From Pseudomonas sp. Os17 (GTDB lineage: Bacteria > Pseudomonadota > Gammaproteobacteria > Pseudomonadales > Pseudomonadaceae), in assembly GCF_001547895.1 (NCBI RefSeq), contig NZ_AP014627.1:3785501-3849500 (forward strand): DNA of 64,000 nt, read 5' to 3'. The position numbers were made by a program, and so were the translations under genes. Shown piece by piece: positions 27,148 to 35,573 of the stretch. Positions within the stretch are counted from its first letter, which is position 1. Each line of letters begins with the position of its first letter. A model generated the notes under the pieces. It searched no databases, was not told the origin of the DNA, and saw nothing but the letters and a program-made list of their open reading frames with translations.

Positions 27148-27263
27148 GCAGCAGCAAGCTTCCAGCCACAAGCTGCAAGACCACATCGACAGCAGCGGCA
27201 AGTCGCCAATCTACAGCCGCAAGAGAACCCTCTTGCAGCTTGTAGCTTGCCGCTTGCCGCTGC
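27148..27263. repeat. Palindromic MITE-like element between hpaD and hpaF
   Basis: 116 bp bounded by 32-bp inverted arms (27148-27179 and 27232-27263) that match at 27 of 32 positions; the innermost 12 bp, ACAAGCTGCAAG / CTTGCAGCTTGT, are perfect. Sequence differs from the GTAGGAGC REP family. No coding capacity. It sits inside the hpa transcript and ends 8 bases before the hpaF ribosome-binding site, so its folding could modulate hpaF expression. Confidence 0.8.
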
Positions 27264-27280
27264 CTCCGAAGGAGGCCTCC

Positions 27281-27670
27281 GTGCCGCATTTCATCGCTGA
27301 GTACACCGACAACATCGAACAGGCCGCCGACCTGCCGGGGCTGTTCACCAAGGTTCATGACTACCTGGGTGCCACGGGCGTGTTCCCCCTGGGCGGCATT
27401 CGCAGCCGCGGGGTGCGCCTGGACACCTGGCGCATGGCCGACGGCAAGCACGACTACGCCTTTGTCCATATGCGCCTGCAGGTGGGTGCCGGTCGTGACC
27501 TGGCCACCCGGCGCCAAGTGGCCGAGGGGCTGTTCGAGATCATCAAGGCGCACTTCGCCGAGCTGCAGGCCCAGCGTTTGCTGGCCCTGTCGTTCGAGAT
27601 GAGCGAGCTGGAGGCCGAGCTGAACTTCAAGCACAACAACGTGCATGAGTTCCTGCGCGGACAGGCCTGA
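27281..27670 (+). CDS. hpaF: 5-carboxymethyl-2-hydroxymuconate delta-isomerase
   Basis: 129-aa tautomerase-superfamily isomerase of the homoprotocatechuate pathway. The GTG at 27281 is chosen: GGAGG lies 5 bases upstream, and removal of the initiator leaves Pro as first residue ([11 protein letters not shown]), the catalytic Pro1 of the family. A TTG at 27233 would bury that proline and is rejected. [13 protein letters not shown] and LSFEM match HpaF relatives. REP sequences follow the stop codon before hpaX. Confidence 0.94.
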   Translation: MPHFIAEYTDNIEQAADLPGLFTKVHDYLGATGVFPLGGIRSRGVRLDTWRMADGKHDYAFVHMRLQVGAGRDLATRRQVAEGLFEIIKAHFAELQAQRLLALSFEMSELEAELNFKHNNVHEFLRGQA

Positions 27671-27685
27671 GCATTGTGCCGGCCC

Positions 27686-27750
27686 TTTCGCCGGCAAGCC
27701 GGCTCCTACACAACGCCCATGCCACCCGTAGGAGCTGGCTTGCCAGCGAA
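27686..27750. repeat. REP pair in outward orientation between hpaF and hpaX
   Basis: TTCGCCGGCAAGCCGGCTCCTAC (27686-27708 or so) followed after about 18 bp by GTAGGAGCTGGCTTGCCAGCGAA (27728-27750). The order of the two REP halves is reversed relative to the REPINs elsewhere in the window. A degenerate third half (ACTTCGCTGGCATGCCGACCCACAC) follows near 27784-27808. Confidence 0.85.
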
Positions 27751-27832
27751 CAGGCCCGCAAGCCAGGCGCCAGCCCCGAGGCAGACTTCGCTGGCATGCC
27801 GACCCACACAAGAACAATAACGAGATCTCCCC

Positions 27833-29140
27833 ATGTCCCATCCCGCAATCGCCGAGGCTCCTGTGGCCGAGGTCAACGACTGCTATCGCAAGATCACCTG
27901 GCGGCTGATGCCGCTGTTGTTCGTCTGCTACATCTTCGCCCACCTGGACCGCATCAATATCGGCTTCGCCAAGTTGCAGATGACCCAGGACCTGGGCTTC
28001 AGCGACAGCGTCTACGGCCTCGGCGCCGGGCTGTTCTTTGTGGCCTATGCGCTGTTCGGGGTGCCCAGCAACCTGGCCCTGGAGCGGGTCGGACCACGGC
28101 GCTGGATCGCCTTGCTGATGCTGGTCTGGGGCCTGCTGTCCAGTGCCCTGATGCTGGTGGACAGCGCCTGGGGCTTCTATGTGCTGCGCTTTCTGCTGGG
28201 GGTTGCCGAAGCAGGCTTCTTCCCCGGCATCCTGGTGCTGCTCAACCGCTGGTTCCCGGCCAGCCGCCGGGGTCAGGTGACCGCGCTGTTCGCCATCGCG
28301 GTACCCATGGCCGGGGTCATCGGTGGCCCCTTGTCGGGCTGGATCCTGGAAAGCTTCCACGACTTTGGCGGCCTGCGCGGCTGGCAGTGGATGTTCCTGA
28401 TCGAAGGCCTGCCGGTGGTCCTGTTGGGGCTGGTGGTGCTCAAGGCCCTGCCGGAAAGCATCGAGCAGGTGGACTGGCTGACCCCGGCGCAGAAAACCTG
28501 GCTGCGCCAGGCCCTGCAACAGGAAGAACAGCGCAAATCGATCACCCGCTTCAGCGGCATCCTCAAGGATCGCCACGTCTGGCTGCTGGTGTGCATCTAC
28601 TTCGCGGTGATGCTGGCGGTGAACACCATCGCCTTCTGGATGCCGACCCTGATCCATCACGCCGGTATCGCCCGGGACAGCAATGTCGGCCTGCTCAGTG
28701 CCCTGCCCTATCTGGCCGGCTGCCTGTTCATGCTCGGCATCGGCCGCTCTTCGGACCGCCTGCGCGAGCGCCGCTGGCATTTGGCGATACCGCTGCTGAT
28801 GTCCAGCCTCGGCCTGATCCTCACCGGTCTGGCCCCGGGCAACCCGTGGCTGGTGATGTTCGGCCTGTTGGTGGCCGGCATGGGCGCCAGTGCCGCGTTG
28901 CCGATGTTCTGGCAACTGCCGCCGGCCTTTCTGGCCAGCAACACCCAGGCCGCGGGCATCGCCCTGATCAGTTCCTTCGGCAGTGTGGCCGCCTTCCTCG
29001 CGCCCTACCTGATCGGCGTGGTGCGCGACGCCACGCAAAGCGCCAGCCTGGCCCTCTATGCCCTGTCCCTGCTGATCGCCCTGGGCGCCTGGCTGGTGCT
29101 GCGGGTGCCGGCCCATATCGTCAACCCTCAGGAGAAATAA
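27833..29140 (+). CDS. hpaX: 4-hydroxyphenylacetate permease HpaX (MFS, anion:cation symporter family)
   Basis: 435-aa twelve-helix carrier. Typical ACS-family signatures are [12 protein letters not shown] in helix 1-2, [17 protein letters not shown], and [20 protein letters not shown]. Position within the hpa operon and similarity to HpaX support import of 4-hydroxyphenylacetate or 3,4-dihydroxyphenylacetate. It resembles the other ACS carrier at 33.8 kb. The next gene, hpaH, starts 3 bp after its stop. Confidence 0.92.
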   Translation: MSHPAIAEAPVAEVNDCYRKITWRLMPLLFVCYIFAHLDRINIGFAKLQMTQDLGFSDSVYGLGAGLFFVAYALFGVPSNLALERVGPRRWIALLMLVWGLLSSALMLVDSAWGFYVLRFLLGVAEAGFFPGILVLLNRWFPASRRGQVTALFAIAVPMAGVIGGPLSGWILESFHDFGGLRGWQWMFLIEGLPVVLLGLVVLKALPESIEQVDWLTPAQKTWLRQALQQEEQRKSITRFSGILKDRHVWLLVCIYFAVMLAVNTIAFWMPTLIHHAGIARDSNVGLLSALPYLAGCLFMLGIGRSSDRLRERRWHLAIPLLMSSLGLILTGLAPGNPWLVMFGLLVAGMGASAALPMFWQLPPAFLASNTQAAGIALISSFGSVAAFLAPYLIGVVRDATQSASLALYALSLLIALGAWLVLRVPAHIVNPQEK

Positions 29141-29142
29141 CC

Positions 29143-29946
29143 ATGCTCAGCCCCTCGGATATCCAGGAAGCCGCCGCGCGCCTGAATGCCGCCGAACGCA
29201 GCCGCGAACAGATCGGCCAGTTGTCCCTGCAATACCCCGACATCAGCATCGAGGATGCCTACGCCATCCAGCGCAGCTGGGTGCAACAGAAGATCCGCGA
29301 CGGGCGCAAGCTGGTGGGCCACAAGATCGGCCTGACATCGCGGGCGATGCAGGTGTCGTCGAACATCACCGAGCCGGATTTCGGCGCCCTGCTGGACGAC
29401 ATGCTGTTCGATGAAGGCACGGACATTCCCTTCCAGCGCTTTATCGTGCCGCGGGTCGAGGTGGAGCTGGCGTTCATCCTCGGCAAGCCCTTGAAAGGCC
29501 CCCACTGCACCCTGTTCGATGTGCTGGACGCCACCGACTGGGTGATCCCGGCCCTGGAGATCATCGACGCCCGCATCCAGCAGGTGGACCCGCAGACCCA
29601 GGCCACACGCAAGGTGTTCGACACCATCTCCGACAACGCCGCCAACGCTGGGGTGGTGATGGGCGGCCGCGCCGTGCGCCCCGGGGATGTGGACCTGCGC
29701 AAGGTGCCGGCGGTGCTCTACCGCAATGGCGTGATCGAGGAGTCCGGGGTGTCCGCGGCGGTGCTCAACCACCCGGCCAAGGGCGTGGCCTGGCTGGCCA
29801 ACAAGCTGGCGGCCCATGACGTCGGCCTGGAAGCCGGGCAGATCATTCTCGGCGGCTCTTTTACCCGCCCGGTGGCGGCCCGTCCCGGGGATGTCTTCCA
29901 CGTGGACTACGATCAGTTGGGCAGCATTGCCTGCCGCTTTGTCTGA
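29143..29946 (+). CDS. hpaH: 2-oxo-hepta-3-ene-1,7-dioate hydratase
   Basis: 267-aa hydratase that adds water to the C7 intermediate to give 4-hydroxy-2-oxo-heptanedioate. Metal-binding Glu106 and Glu108 (PRVEVELAF) and Glu139 (ALEIID) occupy the same positions as in E. coli HpcG/HpaH. GGAGAAATAACC precedes ATG 29143. Tight spacing to hpaX and hpaI shows a single transcript. Confidence 0.95.
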   Translation: MLSPSDIQEAAARLNAAERSREQIGQLSLQYPDISIEDAYAIQRSWVQQKIRDGRKLVGHKIGLTSRAMQVSSNITEPDFGALLDDMLFDEGTDIPFQRFIVPRVEVELAFILGKPLKGPHCTLFDVLDATDWVIPALEIIDARIQQVDPQTQATRKVFDTISDNAANAGVVMGGRAVRPGDVDLRKVPAVLYRNGVIEESGVSAAVLNHPAKGVAWLANKLAAHDVGLEAGQIILGGSFTRPVAARPGDVFHVDYDQLGSIACRFV

Positions 29947-29956
29947 GGAGACGGCC

Positions 29957-30757
29957 ATGGATATGCCACTGAACCTGTTCAAACAACGCCTGCAACACAG
30001 CGAACCGCAGATCGGCCTGTGGTTGGGGCTGGCGGACGGCTACTGCGCCGAACTGGCGGCCAACGCCGGTTTCGACTGGCTGCTGCTGGACGGCGAACAC
30101 GCCCCCAACGACCTGCGCAGCCTGCTGGCGCAGTTGCAGGCCATCGCCCCCTACCCAGCCCAGGGCATCATCCGCCCACCGATCGGCGACACCGCGCTGA
30201 TCAAGCAATTGCTGGACATCGGCGCCCAGACCCTGCTGATCCCCATGGTCGAAAGCGCCGAGCAGGCGCGCCAGCTGGTGCGCGCCATGCACTATCCGCC
30301 GCGGGGGGTGCGTGGCGTGGGCAGCGCCCTGGCCCGGGCGTCGCGCTGGAACAACATCGCCGACTACCTGGACCGGGCCGATGAACAGATGTGCCTGCTG
30401 GTGCAGGTGGAGAACCTCGAAGGCCTGCGCAACCTGGATGAAATCCTCGCGGTGGACGGCGTCGATGGCGTGTTCATCGGCCCGGCGGACCTGTCCGCGG
30501 CCATGGGCCATCGCGGCAACCCCGGGCACCCGGACGTGGTGGCCGCGATTGAAGACGCCATCGTGCGGATTCGTCGAGCGGGCAAGGCCGCAGGGATTCT
30601 CAGTGCCGATCAGCGCCTGGCGCGGCGCAGCATCGAACTGGGGGCCAACTTCGTAGCCGTGGGGGTGGATACCACGGTGTTGATGAAGGGCCTGCAAAGC
30701 CTGGTCGGCCAGTACAAAACCCTGGACACCCCCACCCGCGACGGCGGGGTCTACTGA
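29957..30757 (+). CDS. hpaI: 4-hydroxy-2-oxo-heptane-1,7-dioate aldolase
   Basis: 266-aa class II (metal-dependent) HpcH/HpaI aldolase; last step of the pathway, giving pyruvate and succinate semialdehyde. Active-site residues His48 (DGEHAPN), Arg73 (IIRPPIG), Glu152 (QVEN) and Asp178 (GPADLS) are all present, each offset by three from the E. coli numbering. TGAGGAG precedes ATG 29957. Two REPINs follow the stop codon and close the operon. Confidence 0.96.
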   Translation: MDMPLNLFKQRLQHSEPQIGLWLGLADGYCAELAANAGFDWLLLDGEHAPNDLRSLLAQLQAIAPYPAQGIIRPPIGDTALIKQLLDIGAQTLLIPMVESAEQARQLVRAMHYPPRGVRGVGSALARASRWNNIADYLDRADEQMCLLVQVENLEGLRNLDEILAVDGVDGVFIGPADLSAAMGHRGNPGHPDVVAAIEDAIVRIRRAGKAAGILSADQRLARRSIELGANFVAVGVDTTVLMKGLQSLVGQYKTLDTPTRDGGVY

Positions 30758-30769
30758 CGGGCGATGGCC

Positions 30770-30851
30770 GTAGGAGCCGGCTTGCCGGCAAAGGCGTTCT
30801 TGCGGGTGGTGCAAGGCTTGGCGGGCTCTTCGCTGGCAAGCCAGCTCCTAC
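30770..30851. repeat. REPIN after hpaI, first copy
   Basis: GTAGGAGCCGGCTTGCCGGC to GCTGGCAAGCCAGCTCCTAC. The CCGGC/GCTGG halves are swapped relative to the 1042 and 6339 REPINs, so it is inserted in the opposite orientation. Confidence 0.92.
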
Positions 30852-30880
30852 ACGGGGGGCAAGGTTCGCGGGGCTTTTCC

Positions 30881-30962
30881 GTAGGAGCCGGCTTGCCGGC
30901 GAAGGCGTTCTCGCGGGTGGTGCAAGGCTTGGCGGGCTCTTCGCTGGCAAGCCAGCTCCTAC
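30881..30962. repeat. REPIN after hpaI, second copy, reaching into the glxK stop codon
   Basis: Same unit repeated after 111 bp, with almost identical loop. Its last bases (CTAC on the plus strand) contain the TAG stop codon of the minus-strand glycerate kinase gene. Confidence 0.92.
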
Positions 30963-32101
30963 AAGGCGTTGCGGGCCAGGCGCCAGACGCGGGCGATGTC
31001 GGCGGCGCGTTCGCGCAGCAGGCGCGGGGCCTCGCGGCAGGCCTGCTCCAGGCTCATGGGGCCTGAGGTCAGGGCGAAGGCTGCGTCCACGCCGTGGGCG
31101 TACATCTGCTGGTAACCCTCGCCAAGGGTGCCGGCAATCACGATCACCGGAACGCCCTGCTCCCGGGCAATGCGTGCGACGCCAAAGGGGGTCTTGCCGC
31201 GCAGGGTCTGGGCGTCAAAGCGGCCCTCACCGGTAATCACCAGATCGGCACCGCGCACGGCCTGTTCCAGGTCCACCAGTTCCGCCACCACTTCCACCCC
31301 CGGGCGAAATTGCGCGCCGAGGAACGCCTTGGCGGCAAACCCCAGGCCGCCAGCCGCGCCGCTGCCGGGTTCGTCACGCACGTCCTTGGGCAACACCTCG
31401 GCACACAGGTCGGCGAAGTGCCCCAGGGCCCGGTCCAGCGCTTGCACCTGTTGCGGCGTGGCACCTTTCTGCGGGCCGAAGATCGCCGAGGCACCGTGAT
31501 CGCCACACAGCGGGTTGTTGACGTCGGCGGCGATTTCAAAGCGCACCCGGGCCAGACGCGGGTCCATGCCATCAGACTCAATGCCGGCCAGATCAGCCAG
31601 GGCCAGGCCGCCACGGGGCAGTGCCTGGCCCTGGCGATCCAGCAATTTGAGACCCAGAGCTTGCAGGGCCCCGGCGCCGCCATCGTTGGTGGCACTGCCC
31701 CCGATGGCCAGGATGATGCGTTGGGCCCCGGCATCCAGCGCGGCCAGGATCAGCTCCCCGGTGCCGAAGGTGCTGCTGTTACAGGCATCGCGTTGGTCCA
31801 GCTCCAGCAATTGCAGGCCACTGGCCTCGGCCATTTCGATGATCGCCGTGTGATTCTGGGGCAGCCAACCCCAGCGGGCTTCGACCGTCGCCCCCAGCGG
31901 CCCCTGGACCCGATGGCGGCGCAGTTGCCCGTCACAGGCGGCAAGAATCGACTCCACCGTGCCCTCGCCGCCGTCAGCCATCGGGCATTGACACAGCTCG
32001 GCATCGGGCCAGACCTCGGCCAGCCCCTGGGCAATGGCCTGGGCCACGCCTGCGGCATTCAGGCTGTCCTTGAACGAGTCGGGGGCGATGATGATCTTCA
32101 T
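30959..32101 (-). CDS. glxK: Glycerate kinase, GlxK/GarK type
   Basis: 380-aa glycerate 2-kinase of the GlxK/GarK family: KIIIAPDSFKDSLNA at the start, ADGGEGTVE, GGSATNDGGAG and TGEGRFDAQTLRGKTP are family signatures. It phosphorylates glycerate with ATP in the cytosol, feeding sugar-diacid or glyoxylate carbon into glycolysis. ATG 32101 has GGAGA upstream; the in-frame extension to 32170 is rejected. Its TAG stop lies in the end of a REPIN. CdaR-type regulator and ACS carrier genes nearby suggest a glycerate or hydroxy-diacid system. Confidence 0.92.
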   Translation of the reverse strand: MKIIIAPDSFKDSLNAAGVAQAIAQGLAEVWPDAELCQCPMADGGEGTVESILAACDGQLRRHRVQGPLGATVEARWGWLPQNHTAIIEMAEASGLQLLELDQRDACNSSTFGTGELILAALDAGAQRIILAIGGSATNDGGAGALQALGLKLLDRQGQALPRGGLALADLAGIESDGMDPRLARVRFEIAADVNNPLCGDHGASAIFGPQKGATPQQVQALDRALGHFADLCAEVLPKDVRDEPGSGAAGGLGFAAKAFLGAQFRPGVEVVAELVDLEQAVRGADLVITGEGRFDAQTLRGKTPFGVARIAREQGVPVIVIAGTLGEGYQQMYAHGVDAAFALTSGPMSLEQACREAPRLLRERAADIARVWRLARNAL

Positions 32102-32226
32102 GGGGTGTTCTCCGGTTCTTGTGCCGCCATGCTGCCACTTGGCGCAGGCGCTGACCCCGGGCCGTTGCACAAGTCCGAGGGCGCTTTATTGTTCATTGCT
32201 ACAACGGCGCAACCTCGCCTAGCGTT

Positions 32227-32506
32227 GAAACCGCTGCCGCAGGCTGCGAACGGGCGCGTAGCGCTCGCGAGGGTCTTGAAGGTGATACAGGTTTGACTGG
32301 AGATTGCCAAGCAAGGCCCTGCGGGCCTTTGCGCAGCTTCGCTGGAGCTCGGCAGCGGCTACAGGACTCTGTAGCCGCTGCCGCAGGCTGCGAACGGGCG
32401 CGTAGCGCTCGCGAGGGTCTTGAAGGCGATGCAGGTTTGGCTGGAGATTGCCAAGCAAGGCCCTGCGGGCCTTTGCGCAGCCTCGCTGAAGCTCGGCAGC
32501 GGCTAC
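32227..32506. repeat. Two tandem copies of a 135-bp terminal-inverted-repeat element
   Basis: Copies at about 32227-32363 and 32372-32506 (145-bp period), nearly identical. The right copy has perfect 13-bp terminal inverted repeats, GTAGCCGCTGCCG / CGGCAGCGGCTAC; the left copy has lost its first four bases. Internal hairpin-forming segments (GGCCCTGCGGGCC, GCGCGTAGCGCTCGCG) are present. This repeat family differs from the GTAGGAGC REPs. It fills most of the glxK-cdaR gap and its right end supplies the cdaR stop codon. Confidence 0.88.
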
Positions 32507-33633
32507 AGGGGATTGTGTTGAGCCGTGTTGGGGGGCAGCAATTGCACCCCCAGGTACAGAGCCAGCATGCCGTCCAGGCGCAAGGGGTCGACGCCGCTGA
32601 GTTCGGCGATGCGCTCCATGCGGTAGCGCAGGCTGTTGCGGTGGATGCCCAGGGCGTCGGCGCAGGCCTGGCTCTGGCCATCGTGGTCGCACCAGCTGCG
32701 CAGGGTCGCCAGCAACTGGCCGTTGCTGTCCTTGGCCAGCACCTTGCGCAACGGGGTCAGCAACTCGTCCAGGGCGTCGTCGTTGCGGTGGCGCCAGAGC
32801 ATCACCGGCAGGCGGTAGCGGTTGAGGGTCAGCAGGCGCGAGTCCGGCAGCAGGTCGCGGCCGTAGGCCAGCAGGTCGCTGACCCGGCGATAGCAACGGC
32901 GCAATCCGGCCAGGCCATCGGCCTGCCCGCCCACGGCAACCCGCAGGATGTTCCAGCCCTGGCCGTCGAGTTTTTCCAGCAGCCGCGGGTTGTCCAGGCC
33001 GAGGTTCGCCGGGCGACACCAGAGCAGGGAAGTCTTCGACGAACTGACGCACCAGCTGTCCGGGTAGCGGCTCATCAGCCAGGCGCTGAGGGTCTCGACG
33101 CCCTGCCCCACGGGCTGTTCCGGCGCCAGTTCGAACAGGTAGGGCGTGCGCGCCAGTTGCGGCTTGAGGCCCATCTGCCGGGCTTCGTCCACCAGGCGCG
33201 GGGAGTCGCCGCCGTCGCTCAGGAGCAGGGCCAGCAGATCGTCGCAACGCTGGCGCCGCCATTGCTGCTCGGCCTGCTGGTGACGCTGGCCCACCAGCAT
33301 CTCGGCGGTCATGCGCACCAGTTCGGCGTAGGTACGCAGCAAGGCCGGATCGCCGGTGATGCCCAGCACCCCGATCAGCCGCTGGTCGTGCAGCAGCGGC
33401 AGATTGATCCCCGGTTGCACGCCCTTGAGCCGCTGCGCGGTGGGCGCGTCGATCTCCACCACCCGACCGTTGGCCAGCACCAGTTGCGCGCCTTCATGCC
33501 GGGTGTTGATCCGCTCCGGCTCGCCGCTGCCGAGGATCAGGCCCTGGCTGTCCATGACATTGACGTTGTAGGGCAGGATGGCCATCGCGCGGTCGACGAT
33601 GTCCTGCGCCAGGTCATGATCGAGTTCGAACAT
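32503..33633 (-). CDS. cdaR: CdaR-family sugar-diacid transcriptional regulator
   Basis: 376 aa. An N-terminal diacid-sensor domain (ELDHDLAQDIVDRAMAILPYNVNVMD, GVLGITGDP) is followed by a C-terminal PucR-type helix-turn-helix (SQACADALGIHRNSLRYRMERI). In E. coli CdaR activates glucarate, galactarate and glycerate genes. ATG 33633 (MFELDHD) is preferred because relatives start there; ATG 33654 is possible. It probably controls glxK downstream and the divergent MFS gene. The TAG stop is formed by the end of a repeat element. Confidence 0.9.
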   Translation of the reverse strand: MFELDHDLAQDIVDRAMAILPYNVNVMDSQGLILGSGEPERINTRHEGAQLVLANGRVVEIDAPTAQRLKGVQPGINLPLLHDQRLIGVLGITGDPALLRTYAELVRMTAEMLVGQRHQQAEQQWRRQRCDDLLALLLSDGGDSPRLVDEARQMGLKPQLARTPYLFELAPEQPVGQGVETLSAWLMSRYPDSWCVSSSKTSLLWCRPANLGLDNPRLLEKLDGQGWNILRVAVGGQADGLAGLRRCYRRVSDLLAYGRDLLPDSRLLTLNRYRLPVMLWRHRNDDALDELLTPLRKVLAKDSNGQLLATLRSWCDHDGQSQACADALGIHRNSLRYRMERIAELSGVDPLRLDGMLALYLGVQLLPPNTAQHNPL

Positions 33634-33788
33634 AGGGAGAGGATCCTTGGACATTGTTCAGTGGCACAGGGGCCGTGGCCAATCGCTGTGCGCCGGCACA
33701 AAGACAGCGACCGCGGCGTGACCGAGACTCTCGGGGCGGTCAACGTTACCCTTGCACCGCGAAAAATCATAATAAAGAGAGACACACC

Positions 33789-35099
33789 ATGTCACAGAGC
33801 GCCGCTGTCCCACTGGCCCAGGCTGACGACAAGAACGCCGTCTACAAGCGCATCACCCTGCGCCTGATCCCCTTCATTTTCGTCTGCTACCTGTTCAACT
33901 ACCTCGACCGGGTCAACGTCGGCTTTGCCAAGCTGCAGATGCTCGACGCCCTGAAGTTCAGCGAGACGGTCTACGGCCTGGGGGCCGGGATCTTCTTCAT
34001 CGGCTACGTGCTATGCGGCGTGCCGAGCAACCTGGCGCTGAACCGGTTCGGCCCGCGGCGCTGGATCGCGCTGATGATGATCACCTGGGGCACCCTGTCC
34101 ACCTGCCTGCTGTTCGTCACCACGCCGACCCAGTTCTATACCCTGCGCCTGTTCACCGGGGCCGCCGAAGCCGGGTTCTTCCCCGGGGTGGTGCTGTACC
34201 TCTCGCAGTGGTTCCCGACCTTTCGCCGGGGCCGGATCATGGCCCTGTTCATGTCGGCGATCCCGGTGTCCGGCTTGCTCGGCAGCCCGTTCTCCGGCTG
34301 GATCCTCAACCATTTCGCCGCCGGGCAAGGCGGCCTCGCCGGCTGGCAGTGGATGTTCCTGCTGCAGGGCATTCCCACGGTGGTACTGGGCGCCCTGGCA
34401 TTCTTCCTTCTCAGCGACAGCTTCGCCCATGCCAAGTGGCTGACACCCGCTGAACGCGCAGTGCTGGCCGCCGACCAGGCCAGCGACGCCGCCAACCAGC
34501 CGAAAACCGCCAGCGACTCCCTGGCCGCGGTGTTCAATAACCCGGCGATCTGGGCCTTCGGCCTGATCTACTTCTGCATCCAGAGCGGGGTCTACGCGAT
34601 CAACTTCTGGCTGCCGTCGATCATCAAGAACCTGGGCTTTGCCGACAACCTGGTGATCGGTTGGCTGAGCGCCATTCCCTACCTGCTGGCGGCGGTGTTC
34701 ATGCTGCTGGTGGGGCGCTCGGCGGATCTGCGCAAGGAGCGCCGCTGGCACCTTGTCGTACCGATGCTGATGGGCGCCGTGGGCCTGCTGATCGCGGTGA
34801 ATTTTGCCGCCACCCCGGCCCTGGCCATCCTCGGCCTGACCCTCGCCACCATGGGCGCCCTCACCGGCCTGCCGATGTTCTGGCCGGTGCCCACGGCCCT
34901 GCTCAGTGCCGGCGCGGCGGCCGGCGGCCTGGCGCTGATCAACTCCATGGGCCAGATGGCCGGCTTTCTCAGCCCCTACCTGGTCGGTTGGGTCAAGGAC
35001 AGCACCGGCTCCACCGATGCCGCGCTGTACCTGCTGGCGGCGGTCATTGTCGGCGGCAGCCTGCTGGCCCTGCGCATGACCCGCACCCTGAACCGCTGA
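33789..35099 (+). CDS. MFS transporter, anion:cation symporter family
   Basis: 436-aa twelve-helix carrier with [29 protein letters not shown] and [20 protein letters not shown], like HpaX and glucarate/galactarate/hydroxy-acid carriers. AAAGAGAG precedes ATG 33789. It is divergent from cdaR and near glycerate kinase, so the likely substrate is a hydroxy-acid or diacid such as glycerate or glucarate; this is inferred. A strong terminator follows. Confidence 0.88.
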   Translation: MSQSAAVPLAQADDKNAVYKRITLRLIPFIFVCYLFNYLDRVNVGFAKLQMLDALKFSETVYGLGAGIFFIGYVLCGVPSNLALNRFGPRRWIALMMITWGTLSTCLLFVTTPTQFYTLRLFTGAAEAGFFPGVVLYLSQWFPTFRRGRIMALFMSAIPVSGLLGSPFSGWILNHFAAGQGGLAGWQWMFLLQGIPTVVLGALAFFLLSDSFAHAKWLTPAERAVLAADQASDAANQPKTASDSLAAVFNNPAIWAFGLIYFCIQSGVYAINFWLPSIIKNLGFADNLVIGWLSAIPYLLAAVFMLLVGRSADLRKERRWHLVVPMLMGAVGLLIAVNFAATPALAILGLTLATMGALTGLPMFWPVPTALLSAGAAAGGLALINSMGQMAGFLSPYLVGWVKDSTGSTDAALYLLAAVIVGGSLLALRMTRTLNR

Positions 35100-35113
35100 G
35101 CCGCGGCAACGCC

Positions 35114-35151
35114 AAAAGCCCGTTCGAGCCCAGGCTGGAACGGGCTTTTTT
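35114..35151 (+). terminator. Rho-independent terminator of the MFS gene
   Basis: AAAAGCCCGTTC, 12-nt loop, GAACGGGCTTTTTT: an 8-bp GC-rich stem extended by A:T pairs and a run of T. It can act in both directions between convergent genes. Confidence 0.92.
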
Positions 35152-35162
35152 CAGCGCCGGCG

Positions 35163-35573
35163 TCAATCCGGCGCACCGGCGTGCCGGGTGTAATCGTGAC
35201 TGATGGTCAACGCCCCGGCCGCCGGAGCATCCAGCTCCAGCACCAGCCCCCCGGGCAGACGGACGAAGATCTGCCAGATGCCGTCTTCCGGCACCTGCGC
35301 CACTTGATGCTCCAGGCCACTGGCTTGCACCCGCCGCAATACCGCTTCGGCCGCCTCCTGGGTGCTGAAGGCGATATGGCTCAGTTGCGGCTCGGGGCTG
35401 TCGGCCTGCTCGATGACGTGAACCAGCGCCTGCCGGTCCTGATACAGCCAGCGCCCGGGAAAGGGAAACGGCGGGCGCCGTCCCCTTTGCAGCCCCAGCA
35501 AGTTGGCGAACGCCGCCTGCAACGCCTCGCCCTCGGCGACGTTGAACGCCAGGTGGTCGAAGCGCCAGTTCAC
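35163..35573 (-). CDS. VOC-family (glyoxalase-like) protein
   Basis: 136-aa single vicinal-oxygen-chelate protein beginning NWRFDHLAFNV and with LSHIAFST and LPGGLVLELD segments. It starts with GTG at 35573, which overlaps the SDR stop codon as GTGA, so it is translationally coupled to the upstream SDR gene. Probably metal-binding (His in DHLAF, His in SHIAF, Glu in LELD). Substrate unknown; it and the SDR likely act on the same metabolite. Confidence 0.82.
   Translation of the reverse strand: MNWRFDHLAFNVAEGEALQAAFANLLGLQRGRRPPFPFPGRWLYQDRQALVHVIEQADSPEPQLSHIAFSTQEAAEAVLRRVQASGLEHQVAQVPEDGIWQIFVRLPGGLVLELDAPAAGALTISHDYTRHAGAPD

Noticed and set aside
26243..29116. 957-codon minus-strand frame
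   Set aside because: Antisense to hpaD, hpaF and hpaX; low-complexity Gln/His/Gly composition and passes through REP sequences.
32101..32170. N-terminal extension of glycerate kinase
   Set aside because: Family homology and GGAGA place the start at 32101; the extension has no conserved residues.
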